Below the pieces are notes generated by a model. The model was not told the DNA's origin, searched no databases, and saw nothing but the letters and a program-made list of their open reading frames with translations. The position numbers were made by a program, and so were the translations under genes. A stretch of 64,000 nt of DNA from Liolophura sinensis (Eukaryota; Mollusca; Polyplacophora; Chitonida; Chitonidae). The stretch's first letter is position 1; the number at the start of each line of letters is the position of its first letter. The stretch is from the NCBI RefSeq assembly GCF_032854445.1, contig NC_088307.1, positions 4,896,001 through 4,960,000 of the forward strand, written 5' to 3'. Shown piece after piece: positions 30,901 to 38,870 of this stretch.

Positions 30901-33900
30901 GATAATCTTATGTCCTTGTTTTATCTAGCCTCACTGCCTGTACAATACAAGTGAGGACCTTTGTGCATTGGGGCCAGGGGGTGGAGCCATGGACTATGAG
31001 ACATGAAAGGAACACAATCTGGCCACTGACAAACACAACAACAACAAAACATACCACCTGACCTGGGATGTATAAACATCTGCTCTGTACTATATATATA
31101 TAATGCAAATAAACATGCTAAGTGCAAAACATATACTGATTTTGGAGCACATCATTGTGAATTAATTTATTTATTTATTTGATTGCTGTTTTAGGTGATA
31201 TATGTATTCAAGCATACAGTTCCCTTACAATGACGGCAGCCAGCATTATGCTAGGATGAAACCGGGCTCAAAACCCATGAGCATCCATAGTATGTTGGCT
31301 GATCTTCCCATGCATGACCAGAGAGAATGCCAGCATTAACTGGACTTGAACTCACAGTGATCACATTGGTGAGAGGCTCATGGGCCATTGTGCTCTGCTA
31401 GCACAGTAACCACTAGGCCATACAGGCCCTAATTCATGCCACTATAAATAAAAAAAACACCGCAAATGACCTAAAATTTTGCCATGAATAAGTTGCACAT
31501 TTGTCTGATTCTGAGTGTTCTATTGATCTTAAAAGGGTGAGTTGAGGTTTGCTTGGAAGGAGGATGATATCCTACTGGAAAAGTATAAATTTCAGCACCA
31601 AAAGTATTGTTTAATAAGCTTTATTTCACTCAAAAAAAATGCATTTTTGGAGGCAAAGTTATAGGTCGTCTACCACAGTATATTTCAAAAATGATACATG
31701 TACATCCTGCGTACTTTACATTTTTCATAACTCACGTGTACATGTACGTGTACATTCATTTGGCACATTTAAACAGCCAGATGTACATGTATTTAAGAAC
31801 ATTTACACATGATGATGATGTATGTATATAATCAAATGTACATTGTACCTGTAGACTTTGGCTGGCTCAGAATCATGCCTCCCACTCTATCATGTTTTGT
31901 ACAATTCTTTTGTCTGGTTGAATATATAGCGATGAAAATTTGCACATACAAGAAATTTTGCTACTTTGATCATTTTCCCAACTAGTGTTCCAGTGGATTC
32001 ATCGTGGCGTCTTTTACTTGTAAGAAAATGTCAAATTACTTCAAAACATTGCTTCGTCTGAAAATCGAGTCTACATAAAATGTACCAGACTTCCTGTACG
32101 AGACTTTTCTTGTCACAAAAATAGATTATCCTGTTCCATGACTCTAGGAATATGGTATTCGTTGGCAGCGAAACGAAAAATATTGATCATTCAAAATGAC
32201 TGGCCCACTTGAATTTGGGTTTAAAAAACAATCGACTAATGGATCCATAACCGACCCAAGCAATGAGGCTAATCCAACAACAACGTCAGCTACACAACGA
32301 TATTTCAAGGGAGATAGGAAGCGATGTATTGCACAATGTGTGAAAATTACAGCCACTGCAAATAACCTCTCTGGTAAGTTATTAAAACAGATATATGAGA
32401 AAACATAGCTCTGTAGGGCTGTGAATACGTATACTATCACAGCCCTGTCTTGTTCCATAAGCTTACCTTGAATACCTCTGTTCTTCTCTGGCTGGCTTTA
32501 ATATACTACTGCTGGGAACCAAATAATTTGTTTGTTCATAGTCATGGTTGTCTCAGCTATCAATTCCAGGTAGGTGTTCCTGTGTGACATCACTAGTAAA
32601 ACCAAACAAGTATAAGACTAGTGGAAACTGGATAAATTCTAACTCCAACAGCCATGGTTGAATGCATACTCCTCACAGTGAAGCAAATCATGTACAGTTA
32701 TCAGTGCCAATATCAGGTAAGTGAGACATTTTGACACGCATACTAATTGTTTAGGATCAGTCTCACCATTAAAGACATAAAAGGAACCCATAATCAACAT
32801 TGATGAAAAAAAAAAAATTCTCAAACAGTTAAAGAATACATTAAACAAGATGTACAAAATATACTAGTTGCTAGTAATGTCAGTAGTTATCTCCCTTGTA
32901 AGGACTGTGAGGAGTATGCATTCAAACATGGCTGTTGGAGTTAGAATTTATCCAGTTTCCACTACTCTCATACTTGTGTGGATTTATTAGTGATGACACA
33001 TGGGAACACCTACCTGGAATTGATAGCTGAGACGACTACAACTACAAACAAACAAATTATTTGGTGCCCAGCAGTAGTATATAAAGGCCAGCAGGAGAAG
33101 AACAGAGGTATTCAAGGTAAGCTTATGGAACAAGACAGGGCTGTAATAGTACACATAATCACAGTCCTACACAGCGAGAAATTTTGTCCCGTGAGTTGCT
33201 CTCTTTTAGGGGAACTTTTAGGGATGAACAGGACAAATGCAATGCTGGTTTTACTCCTCCATGTAATATTTATCCCTGCTACATGTATATCTGACACAAA
33301 TATATGACACTAGCTTACTGCACAGGAATGATCATCCAGAAAATTAAGCAACAAGCGGATAGAGACAACAGATAGATGAGGGAACCTGAACGGTTTTAAA
33401 CTTCAATCCTTGTGAACTTAATGGTTTGTTGTTACTGACTCCACACTACGCATGTATGTGGTGTGCGCACAGATTATAACATACTAAATGTACATGTACA
33501 CTTCATATGTACATGTATGCTAGTTATACGTGTAGCCATGTGCAAATATCCAACAGTGATCTCCTTCTGAAACCGTAAATGGTTTGTACACTATCATACC
33601 ACATGTTGAGTACTGGTCAAAGAAATTCAAGGCAGTGAACTGTTAAAAATCTGGAAGTGGCCAAATTATGCAATATTGAGTAAGCCTTATACAGATTTTG
33701 AGGAAATTAGACTTGAATTCTCAATAAATCTTTCATCTTTGTGACAAAATGCATGCAGACAAAGTGCATTCCCACTAAGCAGTGCAGTTTCATGTACTTC
33801 TCTTGGACCCAATGCTGAGGATATTATTTTGCTAATTTCTAAAAAAAACTTTAATATTTACACTTTGAACATGTTCATATGGTCTGAACGCCATACCAGC

Positions 33901-36900
33901 ATTTACATGTTATCGTATCAGCATTTTTCAGACTCAGAGAATTAAAAAAAACAAATGCAGGAATTTGAAACCAGCAACACAAATTTTCACTATCAGACTA
34001 TACTTTCCAACAACACAAAGGGTTAATAAAATGGAGCATACAAGTACATGTGTAGGTGTAATCAGAATCAAGGAAGTCCATACTTCCTGCCATGCTGTCC
34101 TCTGCGGAACAATGGGCTAAACTAAATCTATTCACAAATTTATCCGCCAGGCCTCTTATTCAGCCAGAATACATTCAAGGCATGAAACTTCTAAGAACAT
34201 TAAACACCCAGAAAGGCTTAGAAACGTACTGTCTAATTTGAGCGCATAACATGGGTGGGGGTGGTGCTCAATAAGATAGTGATTATCATGGCTGCACAAG
34301 TTTTAAATGGACATACATGTATAAACCTAACAAATGGATTCTAGTGCAATATTTCATGTAACCCATTCCAACTAGCATAAATTAACTGTTTTTATGATAA
34401 GGTTTGTGGATTTGTGGAACAACAAGAAGATCATGTTTTAAAGGGAAAGGCAAACAAACTCCAATGTATTTGACATACTGAACTGCTCAATGTCATCTCA
34501 GCTTAGAATTAACACTTCAGTACCTTAGAAGTTCTCTGATGTCACCTGTTGACCAAAGTTACATTTTAAAGAATGCTTTCACTGCCCAAAAGGATCGTCT
34601 CCCTTTTGCTGTGGGGGACACATCGGCACCCAGGGTGTTCAAAAAGGGCAAGTGGCAGGCTGCAAATAGCTGTCTACTACCGTCCCCATAGCCACCTACT
34701 TTGAATATTCTTACTATTTAAATCAATAGTAATTGATTTATGTATTTATTTGATTGGTGTTTTACATCGTCCTCAAGAATATGTCACTTTGACGACAGCG
34801 GTCAATAGTAATCGTGACGGAACAAAATGACATTGTAGAATTTGTGAAGCCCTGATTCTGGAAGTGGGTAAGCTGCATTTACATGATTGCATATTTACTG
34901 TGTCGATACGTCAGACTGAATTTCACATTTAAGCGGAATTCTATTTCAGGATTTAGACGTTGAACAGAGGATGTAAACAATGAGTCTACAGCAGGAAGTA
35001 CATTAGGCAGCAATTATATGTGCATTACTATGAACAGAACTATTAAGTCAAAAGCAAAGCATTACATTATATGCTGAAGTCAAGAGACAATGAGACTTAA
35101 TGAAACTTAATGAAACGTTATTCAAGTGTTCAAATATAAATATAGTTAAACACAGATGCATCTATGATCAAAACCAACACAAGGTTAGTCACCAAGGGTG
35201 CACTTTCTTCTTCAGTAAAATGTGCAAATTTCACCACAAGCTACAAGTACAGTATATGTCCAATAGAAAACCACCTAATACAACTTTGTTAATGATTGAA
35301 GTATTCTATATCTACAAGGCAAGAAGTATACTGTTGATGAAATATGATATGCGTTCACAGATTTCTCTGATAATGAAGTAATCTCTGTATTACTTTGAAG
35401 AATTAGTCTTTGCTTTACAGGCAGAATGAATCCTTTCACATTTTCTTCAGTGGGAATAAAGATGAATATAAATCTGAAAACAATCTAATTTGTGCCAAAT
35501 GCAGACTGTCCTAGCAGTTTTTCCTGTTCAAGACAATTTATCTGATCAGAAACCCTTTAAATACATACACGTATTCTGAAATCTTAAACAACACCCCCCA
35601 CCACCTCCCCAATAAAGATTAGACAAAAGAAAAAGCTGGATTCACAATTTTAATTTTATTCCATTTTTTACAATTTTTTGGTAAAGCACAAAATAAAATT
35701 AGTGTGGCTTCATGCATATTTATGTACAGTAAGTGATCAACGTTTGATTTAAGTTTTATCAGTTACTACAGCAACGTCTCATGATTCCATGACTGTGATC
35801 CATTACACATGCAAACTGTACTACCTGGTCACACTCATTTATTTAATTAATGATTTACTAATTATTTACTTAATTGGTGTTTTATGCCATACTCAAGCAT
35901 ATTTCACTTATACTGGTGTGCTAACCACCTCGGCCACAAACGTTTGAAACAGAGCACACATGTACAATGCATATGACCACTCCTGTTAACCAAAACGTCA
36001 AGAGACCATCCCTACACTTCCTCAGACCATATCCCTCTTAACTATTAATTTGTTATCAAATGTGGATATGGGTGTCTCCAGTGCAGATTTAACAGAAAAA
36101 CTTCTAGCCAGTTCAAATACATGGACAAAATGTGTGAAGATTATTTATGAAAACCAATCAAGTTAAAATCAGGTTACATGTAGTGATAAAGAATTAAGTC
36201 TTTAAAATAAACAATATCTTTTACATGTCAGTGGGACAATAACAAAAGCTCAATTTTCTTATCCTTCACGGCAGAAAGATTTTATTCACAAAACTCCACC
36301 TCCCATATGATAATTTCACAATACTACCAGCACAAGGTTCAAGTTAGTAAAAGTGCCATGTTAGTGGATGACTGGGCAAAACTAGGTCACTGTGTCAGTC
36401 GGAGGTTTGAAACATTAAGAGTGTTTGAACAAATCAGGACAAAATGCACATGGCATATGAATAGTTATACAGTTCAATATAAAATAAGTGTGTCTAATAT
36501 AGATGTGACAATTAATGAAGAATGGTTAGAATTACACATGAACTGAAGTGTATAAATTAGAGCATTAATGGTGCTATATTTGAACTAGACATGTATGTCT
36601 ATATGTAGCTCCTTAATAGTATTATATGTCATGTTAACAGAGTTCTATCAAGACAAGTGATGTTCGTGTTAAATATAGAGCTTCCAATCAATAACAGCTA
36701 GCCATGACATATAATGAAGAAATAATGGCAAAGTCACAGTTATTAGACGCTTAATGAAGTACATGACTTTAAGGGACTGTTCAACTGGGCAATAATAAAG
36801 AAATTCCAACCTCTGGCACCGTAGCGGATGGCTTAAGTCAGCCATGAATCGAAGGTACCAGATATTATTAAGCATGCATGTATCTAAACTTTTGAATACT

Positions 36901-37707
36901 AGGGTGGTTAATCTGTTTTTGTGAAATAGATTATTTTATTATAATAATTTTAGCACAAATTGTACAATATTAGCCTATGTGCATAAACAAGAACATGTAT
37001 CATACACTGAACTGATCATGGATGTGATAAGAAAAAATAAACAGCCCTGGCTGCATATATATGCAGTACAAATTATCTGCAAATAATGCTAACCGCTAAA
37101 GACAGTTACTAATGACTGTGAGCCTTATGTCAAATAGATGTAGGCCTGTTTTGCAATGTACATCAATTCTGCAGGGTTAAAAATGGTGAAATAAGAAAGC
37201 ACTAAGTCTGTCAGATACATCATCAGTTGCTAAGGTCATGTGGAGTAATGATAGAAACCATGTGGGACGGCAGACCGGCATCCTTAACTTCATCTTCCCT
37301 TTGCCTTTGCTATTTGGAAACTGTCAGTTATGACTCATTCACTATCAGATGTAAAAGATGTTGGCCAAAAATGATAGTGATATCATTTCTCCAAATCGTA
37401 TCCCTTGAAATGAACTCGAGAGATAATGATCTAGTTTGAAGGCAATGCCTGTCTTGTCACAAAAATCTAACACAATGCCTGGTTCCATCCTGAATTAAGC
37501 TCCAGGTTGCCGCATTGATAAATAGGCTCGCGGTAAAATCATTCCCCGGATAACACGGGCATTGCAGTCGACAGACGAGCCGTCTGCCCTGATTTCAAGA
37601 TCATTTGTGATTTCACTCTCAAAGACAAAGACATTTCAATTCAGACTTACCCAAAGTTCGGTTCCCCAACTCATGACTGCATCGGTAATCAGTAGTCCAA
37701 CAACTTC
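397..37707 (-). CDS. FNBP1: CIP4/FBP17/Toca-1 family F-BAR protein, 5' part of gene (3' part beyond left edge)
   Basis: Four coding exons in order (37707-37651, 4339-4224, 2961-2911, 544-397) join in frame to give 113 residues of an F-BAR domain. Visible landmarks are MSWGTELW at the start, [32 protein letters not shown] and [12 protein letters not shown]...[10 protein letters not shown]. All four line up with the N-terminal half of the F-BAR domain of vertebrate FNBP1, FNBP1L and TRIP10, and of fly Cip4 and worm TOCA-1. Family members bind and curve phosphoinositide membranes as crescent dimers; through HR1 and SH3 domains they link Cdc42 to N-WASP/WAVE-driven actin assembly in endocytosis. 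The rest of the F-BAR, HR1 and SH3 exons would lie left of position 1. Assigning one of the three vertebrate paralogues is not meaningful for an invertebrate; the symbol marks the family. The start is fixed by the invariant MSWG opening. The gene is divergent from DAXX. Confidence 0.93.
545..2910 (-). other. F-BAR gene intron between coding exons 3 and 4
   Basis: A 2.4-kb intron. About 1.3 kb of it is the 76-bp minisatellite described separately; the rest is unique AT-rich sequence in which nothing else is recognised. Confidence 0.85.
1137..2436. repeat. 76-bp minisatellite, about 17 units
   Basis: Tandem units of about 76 bp (some 70 bp), each with an ACATGTACATGTAGATGTAC head, CTGACAGCTGTTTGGTTT and ACTGCCCAGTT. 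Two unit types occur: A (GAAGCTAGAGGAAGCC) and B (AAGGCTAGAAGAYGCC). They run A B A B A A A B A B A B A B B A A. The array lies inside an F-BAR gene intron and ends in a degenerate unit near 2,400-2,436. Confidence 0.93.
2911..2961 (-). CDS. FNBP1: F-BAR gene, third coding exon
   Basis: A 51-nt exon encoding residues 47-63 plus two bases, [17 protein letters not shown]. The Lys/Gln-Pro-Lys-rich loop after helix 1 is typical of the family (KKYQPKK in FNBP1). The acceptor is TTATTTCAG and the donor GTAAGTG; the frame continues from the previous exon. Confidence 0.92.
2962..4223 (-). other. F-BAR gene intron between coding exons 2 and 3
   Basis: A 1.3-kb intron holding one full-length SINE (3320-3583) and otherwise AT-rich unique sequence with scattered ACATGTA motifs. 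No other coding signal is recognised. Confidence 0.8.
3320..3583 (+). mobile_element. Full-length tRNA-derived SINE (family A) with target-site duplication
   Basis: The tRNA-like head has an A-box region (GTGGCTCAGTCGGTTAGCGCG) and a B box (GAGTTCAAGTCC). The body reads through ATAATGCTGGCCGCCGTCG and ends CTTGAGTACGGCGTAAAACACCAATC plus poly-A. An 11-bp direct repeat, ACACTTGGGGA, flanks it at 3309-3319 and 3584-3594, which defines the insertion exactly. It is the best copy in the window and the reference for the others. Confidence 0.93.
4224..4339 (-). CDS. FNBP1: F-BAR gene, second coding exon
   Basis: 116 nt encoding residues 9-46 plus two bases, beginning [11 protein letters not shown] and ending EYASKL. 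The acceptor is TTGACAG and the donor GTAAGT. It matches the first F-BAR helix (human FNBP1 reads [11 protein letters not shown] at the same place). Phase 0 in, phase 2 out. Confidence 0.93.
7311..7521. mobile_element. MITE-like element, subfamily A
   Basis: About 210 bp bounded by inverted ends, CTGTAACTCTTCAACCTTTT on the left and a decayed complement (GAAAACATTGATAAATTAGG) on the right. The interior contains AAGCCCTGTAATTGGCCAAT and TTTTGTCTCCAAAAT, shared with copies at 22594, 44565 and 61634. No coding capacity. Confidence 0.75.
7578..7813 (-). mobile_element. SINE family A, near full length
   Basis: Minus-strand copy. It reads TTTATTTGATTGGCGTTTTACGC through GCATGAGCTGGACCTG to a tRNA-like head complement ending GGCCACAGAGGCC. 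Diverged from the 3320 copy by many substitutions. Confidence 0.85.
7893..8050 (+). mobile_element. SINE family B, 5' tRNA-like head only
   Basis: A tRNA-like head (GGCCCCGATAGCACAGTTGG, TAGAGCGTCCGCTTC, then a B-box-like GGTCAATCC) matches the complete family B copy at 19173. The downstream half differs or is truncated. It looks tRNA-like but lacks a paired acceptor stem, so it is not called a tRNA gene. Confidence 0.7.
9664..10316. repeat. 53-bp minisatellite, about 12 units
   Basis: Units of 53 bp with core ACCACTTGGCCATGGAC, then CCCCTAAATGAGAAAGCAAGG and GTGCTTATGCTAACC or GTGTTTATGCTGACC. The core recurs at 9691, 9744, 9797, 9851 and so on to about 10275. Unit variants (GAGAAAGCAAGGTT, GAGATGGCAATTGT, GAGAAGGCAAGGGC) occur in runs. 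Each unit contains an NcoI-type CCATGG palindrome. Lies in the giant intron. Confidence 0.92.
10745..10800 (+). repeat. tRNA-like fragment (possible SINE head)
   Basis: GGTAGCTCAATCGGCTGTC resembles a tRNA D-arm/A-box region, but no B box or acceptor stem follows. Probably a decayed SINE head. Confidence 0.3.
11900..12050 (-). repeat. tRNA-like B-box pair, possible decayed SINEs
   Basis: Read on the minus strand, two B-box-like sequences occur about 100 bp apart: CTGGTTCAAATCCAG near 12,010-12,024 and GGAGTTCAAATTCAG near 11,917-11,931. They lie inside a 192-codon open frame on the opposite strand, which argues that the frame is not a gene. Confidence 0.35.
12942..13052. repeat. Two-copy direct tandem repeat, about 53 bp
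   Basis: The segment AAACTATACACCATAGGTAA through CCACGGTTGTAYTTAGCAG occurs twice in succession with few differences (first copy near 12,943, second near 12,996). Confidence 0.85.
15630..15712 (-). mobile_element. SINE family A, 3' fragment, highly diverged
   Basis: TTATTTATTTATTTCATTTTG followed by CCGTACTCAAGACTGTATCG resembles the complement of the family A tail and adjacent body; the rest is missing. Confidence 0.5.
15861..16036 (-). other. Unrecognised coding-like segment, possible terminal exon
   Basis: On the minus strand an open frame follows a plausible acceptor (GTGGCATCAG) at 16037-16039 and runs 58 residues to TAG at 15861. It includes [19 protein letters not shown] and [14 protein letters not shown]. 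Composition is amphipathic and charged, unlike most chance frames here, and no repeat overlaps it. I do not recognise the family. It could be an exon of a nested gene, an alternative exon, a decayed retrocopy, or chance. No partner exon was joined to it. Confidence 0.25.
16251..16496 (-). mobile_element. SINE family A, nearly full length with internal deletion
   Basis: Minus-strand copy from TTTATTTATTTACTTGATTGG through to GAGCCACGG. The tRNA head complement (GCTGCGCTAGCGCGCTAACC) is well preserved. The GC-rich body segment between the CCACCATAATGC part and the CAACC part is missing. Confidence 0.88.
16930..16947 (+). repeat. Poly-G run
   Basis: An uninterrupted run of about 18 G (CTGG...GGAGAC), able to form G-quadruplex structure; length is likely polymorphic. 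Confidence 0.9.
17426..17800 (-). other. Unrecognised coding-like segment, possibly broken gene fragment
   Basis: On the minus strand three adjacent protein-like stretches lie in different frames: [18 protein letters not shown] (about 17,730-17,790), then [19 protein letters not shown] (about 17,610-17,670), then [19 protein letters not shown] and [16 protein letters not shown] (17426-17547). The last follows a TTATCTTAG acceptor-like site. Frame changes between them mean either separate exons with very short introns or a frameshifted pseudogene. I do not recognise the protein; chance cannot be excluded. Confidence 0.25.
17940..18120. repeat. Interspersed repeat shared with 31,495-31,700
   Basis: A segment with GATCTTAGAAAGGCATATTG, a diverged GGTTGG...ATCCTACCGGGAAA and AAGTTTCAGCATCCAAGG matches one near 31,520-31,610 (GATCTTAAAAGGGTGAGTTG, ATATCCTACTGGAAAAG, AAATTTCAGCACCAAAAG). 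An unclassified dispersed repeat. Confidence 0.5.
18623..18838. mobile_element. MITE-like element, subfamily B
   Basis: Left end CTGTAAATCTTCAACATTTT and right end AAATGGTTGAAGAATTAC form imperfect inverted repeats about 216 bp apart. The interior (ATAAAACTGTGCGAATTATT, TCTCTGCAACTCACAGTTCT) matches the complement of the copy at 49481. Confidence 0.7.
18920..18963. repeat. (AT)n microsatellite
   Basis: An uninterrupted dinucleotide run of about 22 AT units. Confidence 0.95.
19173..19543 (+). mobile_element. Full-length SINE family B with target-site duplication
   Basis: A 371-bp element. The head reads AACCGGCCCAGATAGCACAG, then TTGGTAGAGTGTCCGCTTC and a B-box-like GATCAATCC. The body includes GCGGCTTACTTGCCTTCGG. 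The 3' end is TTGTTGAGTACGACGTTAAA followed by CTCACTCA repeats. Near-identical 11-mers flank it, TCAACTCATAA at 19162-19172 and TCAACTTATAA at 19544-19554. Its tail differs from family A, so these are separate SINE families. Confidence 0.85.
21477..21713 (-). mobile_element. SINE family A, diverged
   Basis: Minus-strand copy from ATTTATTTATTTGATTGGTG through AGCATTATGGTGGGAGG and CCGCAGGTTGC to a head complement ending GGTCATTACGCTGCGC; the outermost head is lost. Confidence 0.85.
22594..22799. mobile_element. MITE-like element, subfamily A
   Basis: Ends CTGTAATTCTTCAACCTTTT and AAAAGGTTAAGGAGTTAGG are inverted repeats. The interior has AAGCCCTGAAACTGACCAAT and TTTTGTCTTCAAACTCAAAT, shared with the other subfamily A copies. 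Confidence 0.8.
23318..23475 (+). mobile_element. SINE family A, 5'-truncated
   Basis: Plus-strand copy starting at GACGTGGGAAGGTCTGC and ending GGCGTAGAACACCAATCAAA plus AT-rich tail; the tRNA-like head is absent. Confidence 0.85.
24703..24828 (+). mobile_element. SINE family A, 5'-truncated
   Basis: Starts at CAACCTGCGGATCCTCATG, includes CCATAATGCTGGC, and ends CGTAAAACACCAATCAAATA. Confidence 0.8.
25495..25590. repeat. AT-rich satellite with ACAGAGCCAG units
   Basis: Three blocks of TATA-type dinucleotide runs, each followed by AACAGAGCCAG (about 25,518, 25,549 and 25,586); a small compound minisatellite. Confidence 0.85.
26055..26160. repeat. Short inverted repeat pair
   Basis: CACATAGTATGCAAG near 26,055 is complementary to CTGCATACTATGT near 26,147. 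Between them a smaller hairpin, AGCTACATGCACATACATGTAGCT, is centred near 26,130. Possibly a decayed MITE. Confidence 0.45.
27153..27330 (-). mobile_element. SINE family A, 5'-truncated
   Basis: Minus-strand copy from TTTATTTATTTATTTGACTGG to GGACTTCAACTCACAGTGAC; the B-box complement is present but the outer head is missing. Confidence 0.85.
28645..28740 (-). mobile_element. SINE family A, internal fragment
   Basis: GGTGGGAAGAAACCAGGCAG, CTCGGGGGAAATCC, GGCAGGTTGCTGGAAGAC and TTTCCCACGTTC match the complement of the family A body; head and tail are missing. Confidence 0.65.
31163..31428 (-). mobile_element. SINE family A, full length but old
   Basis: Minus-strand copy from TTATTTATTTATTTGATTGC to a head complement ending CCATACAGGCCC. 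Heavily substituted throughout, so probably one of the oldest copies here. Confidence 0.8.
31470..31700. repeat. Interspersed repeat shared with 17,940-18,120
   Basis: Shares the GATCTTA...ATATCCTACTGG...TTTCAGCACC pattern with the copy near 18,000. No terminal repeats or coding region recognised. Confidence 0.5.
32402..33184. mobile_element. Fold-back element with about 280-bp inverted arms
   Basis: The left arm (about 32,402-32,682) and right arm (about 32,906-33,184) are reverse complements over their whole length. Landmark pairs: CAGCCCTGTCTTGTTCC with GGAACAAGACAGGGCTG; AAGCTTACCTTGAATACCTC with GAGGTATTCAAGGTAAGCTT; AATTCTAACTCCAACAGCC with GGCTGTTGGAGTTAGAATT. The arms differ by substitutions and small indels. 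The 223-bp spacer has no coding signal. Probably a non-autonomous DNA transposon or MITE, or a local inverted duplication; no target-site duplication was confirmed. Confidence 0.85.
34735..34808 (-). mobile_element. SINE family A, 3' tail fragment
   Basis: TTTATTTGATTGGTGTTTTAC, then CCTCAAGAATATGTCACTTTG and GACGACAGCGG: the 3' end only. Confidence 0.8.
35838..35940 (-). mobile_element. SINE family A with large internal deletion
   Basis: The tail complement (TTGGTGTTTTATGCCATACTC, CATATTTCACTTATAC) is joined directly to a head-like GTGCTAACCACCTCGGCCAC; the body between is missing. Confidence 0.7.
37651..37707 (-). CDS. FNBP1: F-BAR gene, first coding exon (MSWGTELW)
   Basis: ATG lies at 37674-37672 and the coding part is exactly eight codons, MSWGTELW, ending in phase 0 before a GTAAGT donor. 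This octapeptide is the conserved N-terminus of the family. Upstream on the minus strand, 33 nt of 5' UTR (37675-37707) follow a TTATTTCAG acceptor, so at least one non-coding exon must exist further right. Confidence 0.92.
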
Positions 37708-37811
37708 CTGAAATAAGGAATAGATCTACAATAATTTGAAGATAGACGTTTTACATGCACAACGACAACATTATAGATTCAGTATGGCCGCCAAATACCG
37801 TAATGACTCAC

Positions 37812-37890
37812 GAAATCTCGCCGAGGAACGAGATGTCCTAAACGCGCAGAGAAAAGACACATAAAATGCGTGAAGTTGTCTATATATTTC
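37812..37890 (-). promoter_or_regulatory. Possible F-BAR gene core promoter and non-coding exon 1
   Basis: On the minus strand a TATA-like AAATATATAG (about 37,880-37,889) is followed about 30 bp later by a pyrimidine-rich TTTTCTCTGCGCG. A GTGAGT donor (37811-37806) lies after CTCGGCGAGATTTC. Together they could be a short non-coding first exon ending at 37812 and splicing to the acceptor at 37708. CpGs cluster here, and a YY1-like GGCGGCCAT lies near 37,785-37,793. Inferred from motifs only. Confidence 0.3.
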
Positions 37891-38103
37891 GCAATAATTG
37901 AACAGGACATCATTAAGGACAAAATAATCTATCACAACTCTGTACATGATAGAGTTTAATGCAGAAAGTAAACACAAATAACTACTTACATGAGTGAAGA
38001 ACATAGAAGGGAAATGAAGGGACGGGGAGGGGGGGGGTCTTGGGGGCCATCACACATTAACACCAATACTCCCAGTGTGTTCGATGGTCTGTAGATCATT
38101 TAT

Positions 38104-38290
38104 TACAGTCATTAAGCAGATGAGGTCGCTGGTTCGAAACTCATTAAGGCCTTAGTCAGTATTCAGTGGTGAAAATTGTGGTGTACCCAGAAAGTGGTAT
38201 ATGTGATAGCCTGCCATTACTTACATGCTACACAAGTTTGAGATGTATGCAAGTTCAATACCTGCCTTGGACAGGGAAGTTTTTGATTTC
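38104..38290 (+). mobile_element. Decayed tRNA-like SINE head (family C)
   Basis: A B-box-like GGTTCGAAACTC lies near 38,130. Further on, TATGCAAGTTCAATACCTGC then CTTGGACAGG resembles the segment near 63,640-63,665 (TATGCGTTCAACCCCAGC, CTTGGACAGG), suggesting a third SINE family. Confidence 0.45.
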
Positions 38291-38299
38291 AAGGATCTC

Positions 38300-38458
38300 T
38301 GAGTTCAGTTCCAACTGAGGCTGGATTCCTCCCCAGCCGTACGTGGAAAGGTCTGCCAGCAACTTGTGGATACAGCAATGATGAGTTCATTGGCCGCCAT
38401 AGTATAAATGAAATATTCTTGAGTACGGCATAAAACACCAATCAAATAAATAAATAAT
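38300..38458 (+). mobile_element. SINE family A, 5'-truncated
   Basis: From a degenerate B-box region (GAGTTCAGTTCC) through CCCCAGCCGTACGTGG to ACGGCATAAAACACCAATC and an AAATAAAT tail. Confidence 0.8.
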
Positions 38459-38477
38459 TAAATCATAACCCTTAGGC

Positions 38478-38580
38478 TGTGTTTGGTTTCCCCCAACTTG
38501 ATTGTACCATAATACTGTTGTATAACAAGTGAAATATTCTTAAGTGTGCCAATACAAAAAGCCCAAATTAAATAAATAAA
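38478..38580 (+). mobile_element. SINE family A, second truncated copy
   Basis: GTTTGGTTTCCCCCAACTTG, CCATAATACTGTTG, GTGAAATATTCTTAAGTGTG and a final AAATTAAATAAATAAA match the family A 3' half in diverged form, directly after the previous copy. Confidence 0.6.
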
Positions 38581-38870
38581 TTGTATGATCTGAACTTAAA
38601 ACACATCTTGTCAAATGTTCTCTTTCTCTTTCTGTTTATGTTAGGACATATGAAAATTCCAGTTATAATTGCAGTTAAACTCCTCTCAGACCATTTCTTC
38701 TTAAGTGACAACTTTGATATATTCAGTGTACAAATTATTCTGCTTAGTGAGAAAGACAAATAGGGCCTACACAGACAATTCCATTCTGATGTGTTATGAA
38801 ATTATCCTAGTATTTATATTCCACTTTTTAAAAAAAAAAACATTACCTGGAGGAAGTAAATCATGTAATA

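Larger units (their letters stand above)
4340..37650 (-). other. Giant first coding intron of the F-BAR gene (33.3 kb)
   Basis: One intron from the GTAAGT donor at 37650 to the acceptor before 4339. It is AT-rich, full of ACATGTA/TACATGTA palindromes and interspersed repeats (listed separately). Stretches between listed elements, such as 4.4-7.3, 8.1-9.6, 10.8-15.6, 19.6-21.4, 25.6-27.1, 28.8-31.1 and 33.2-34.7 kb, hold no gene I can recognise. An intron of this size usually holds enhancers or alternative first exons; neither can be called from sequence alone. Confidence 0.8.

Noticed and set aside
32144-33307. Frames containing MEQDRAVIV at both ends of the region
   Set aside because: The shared peptide comes from the two arms of the inverted repeat, not from two genes.
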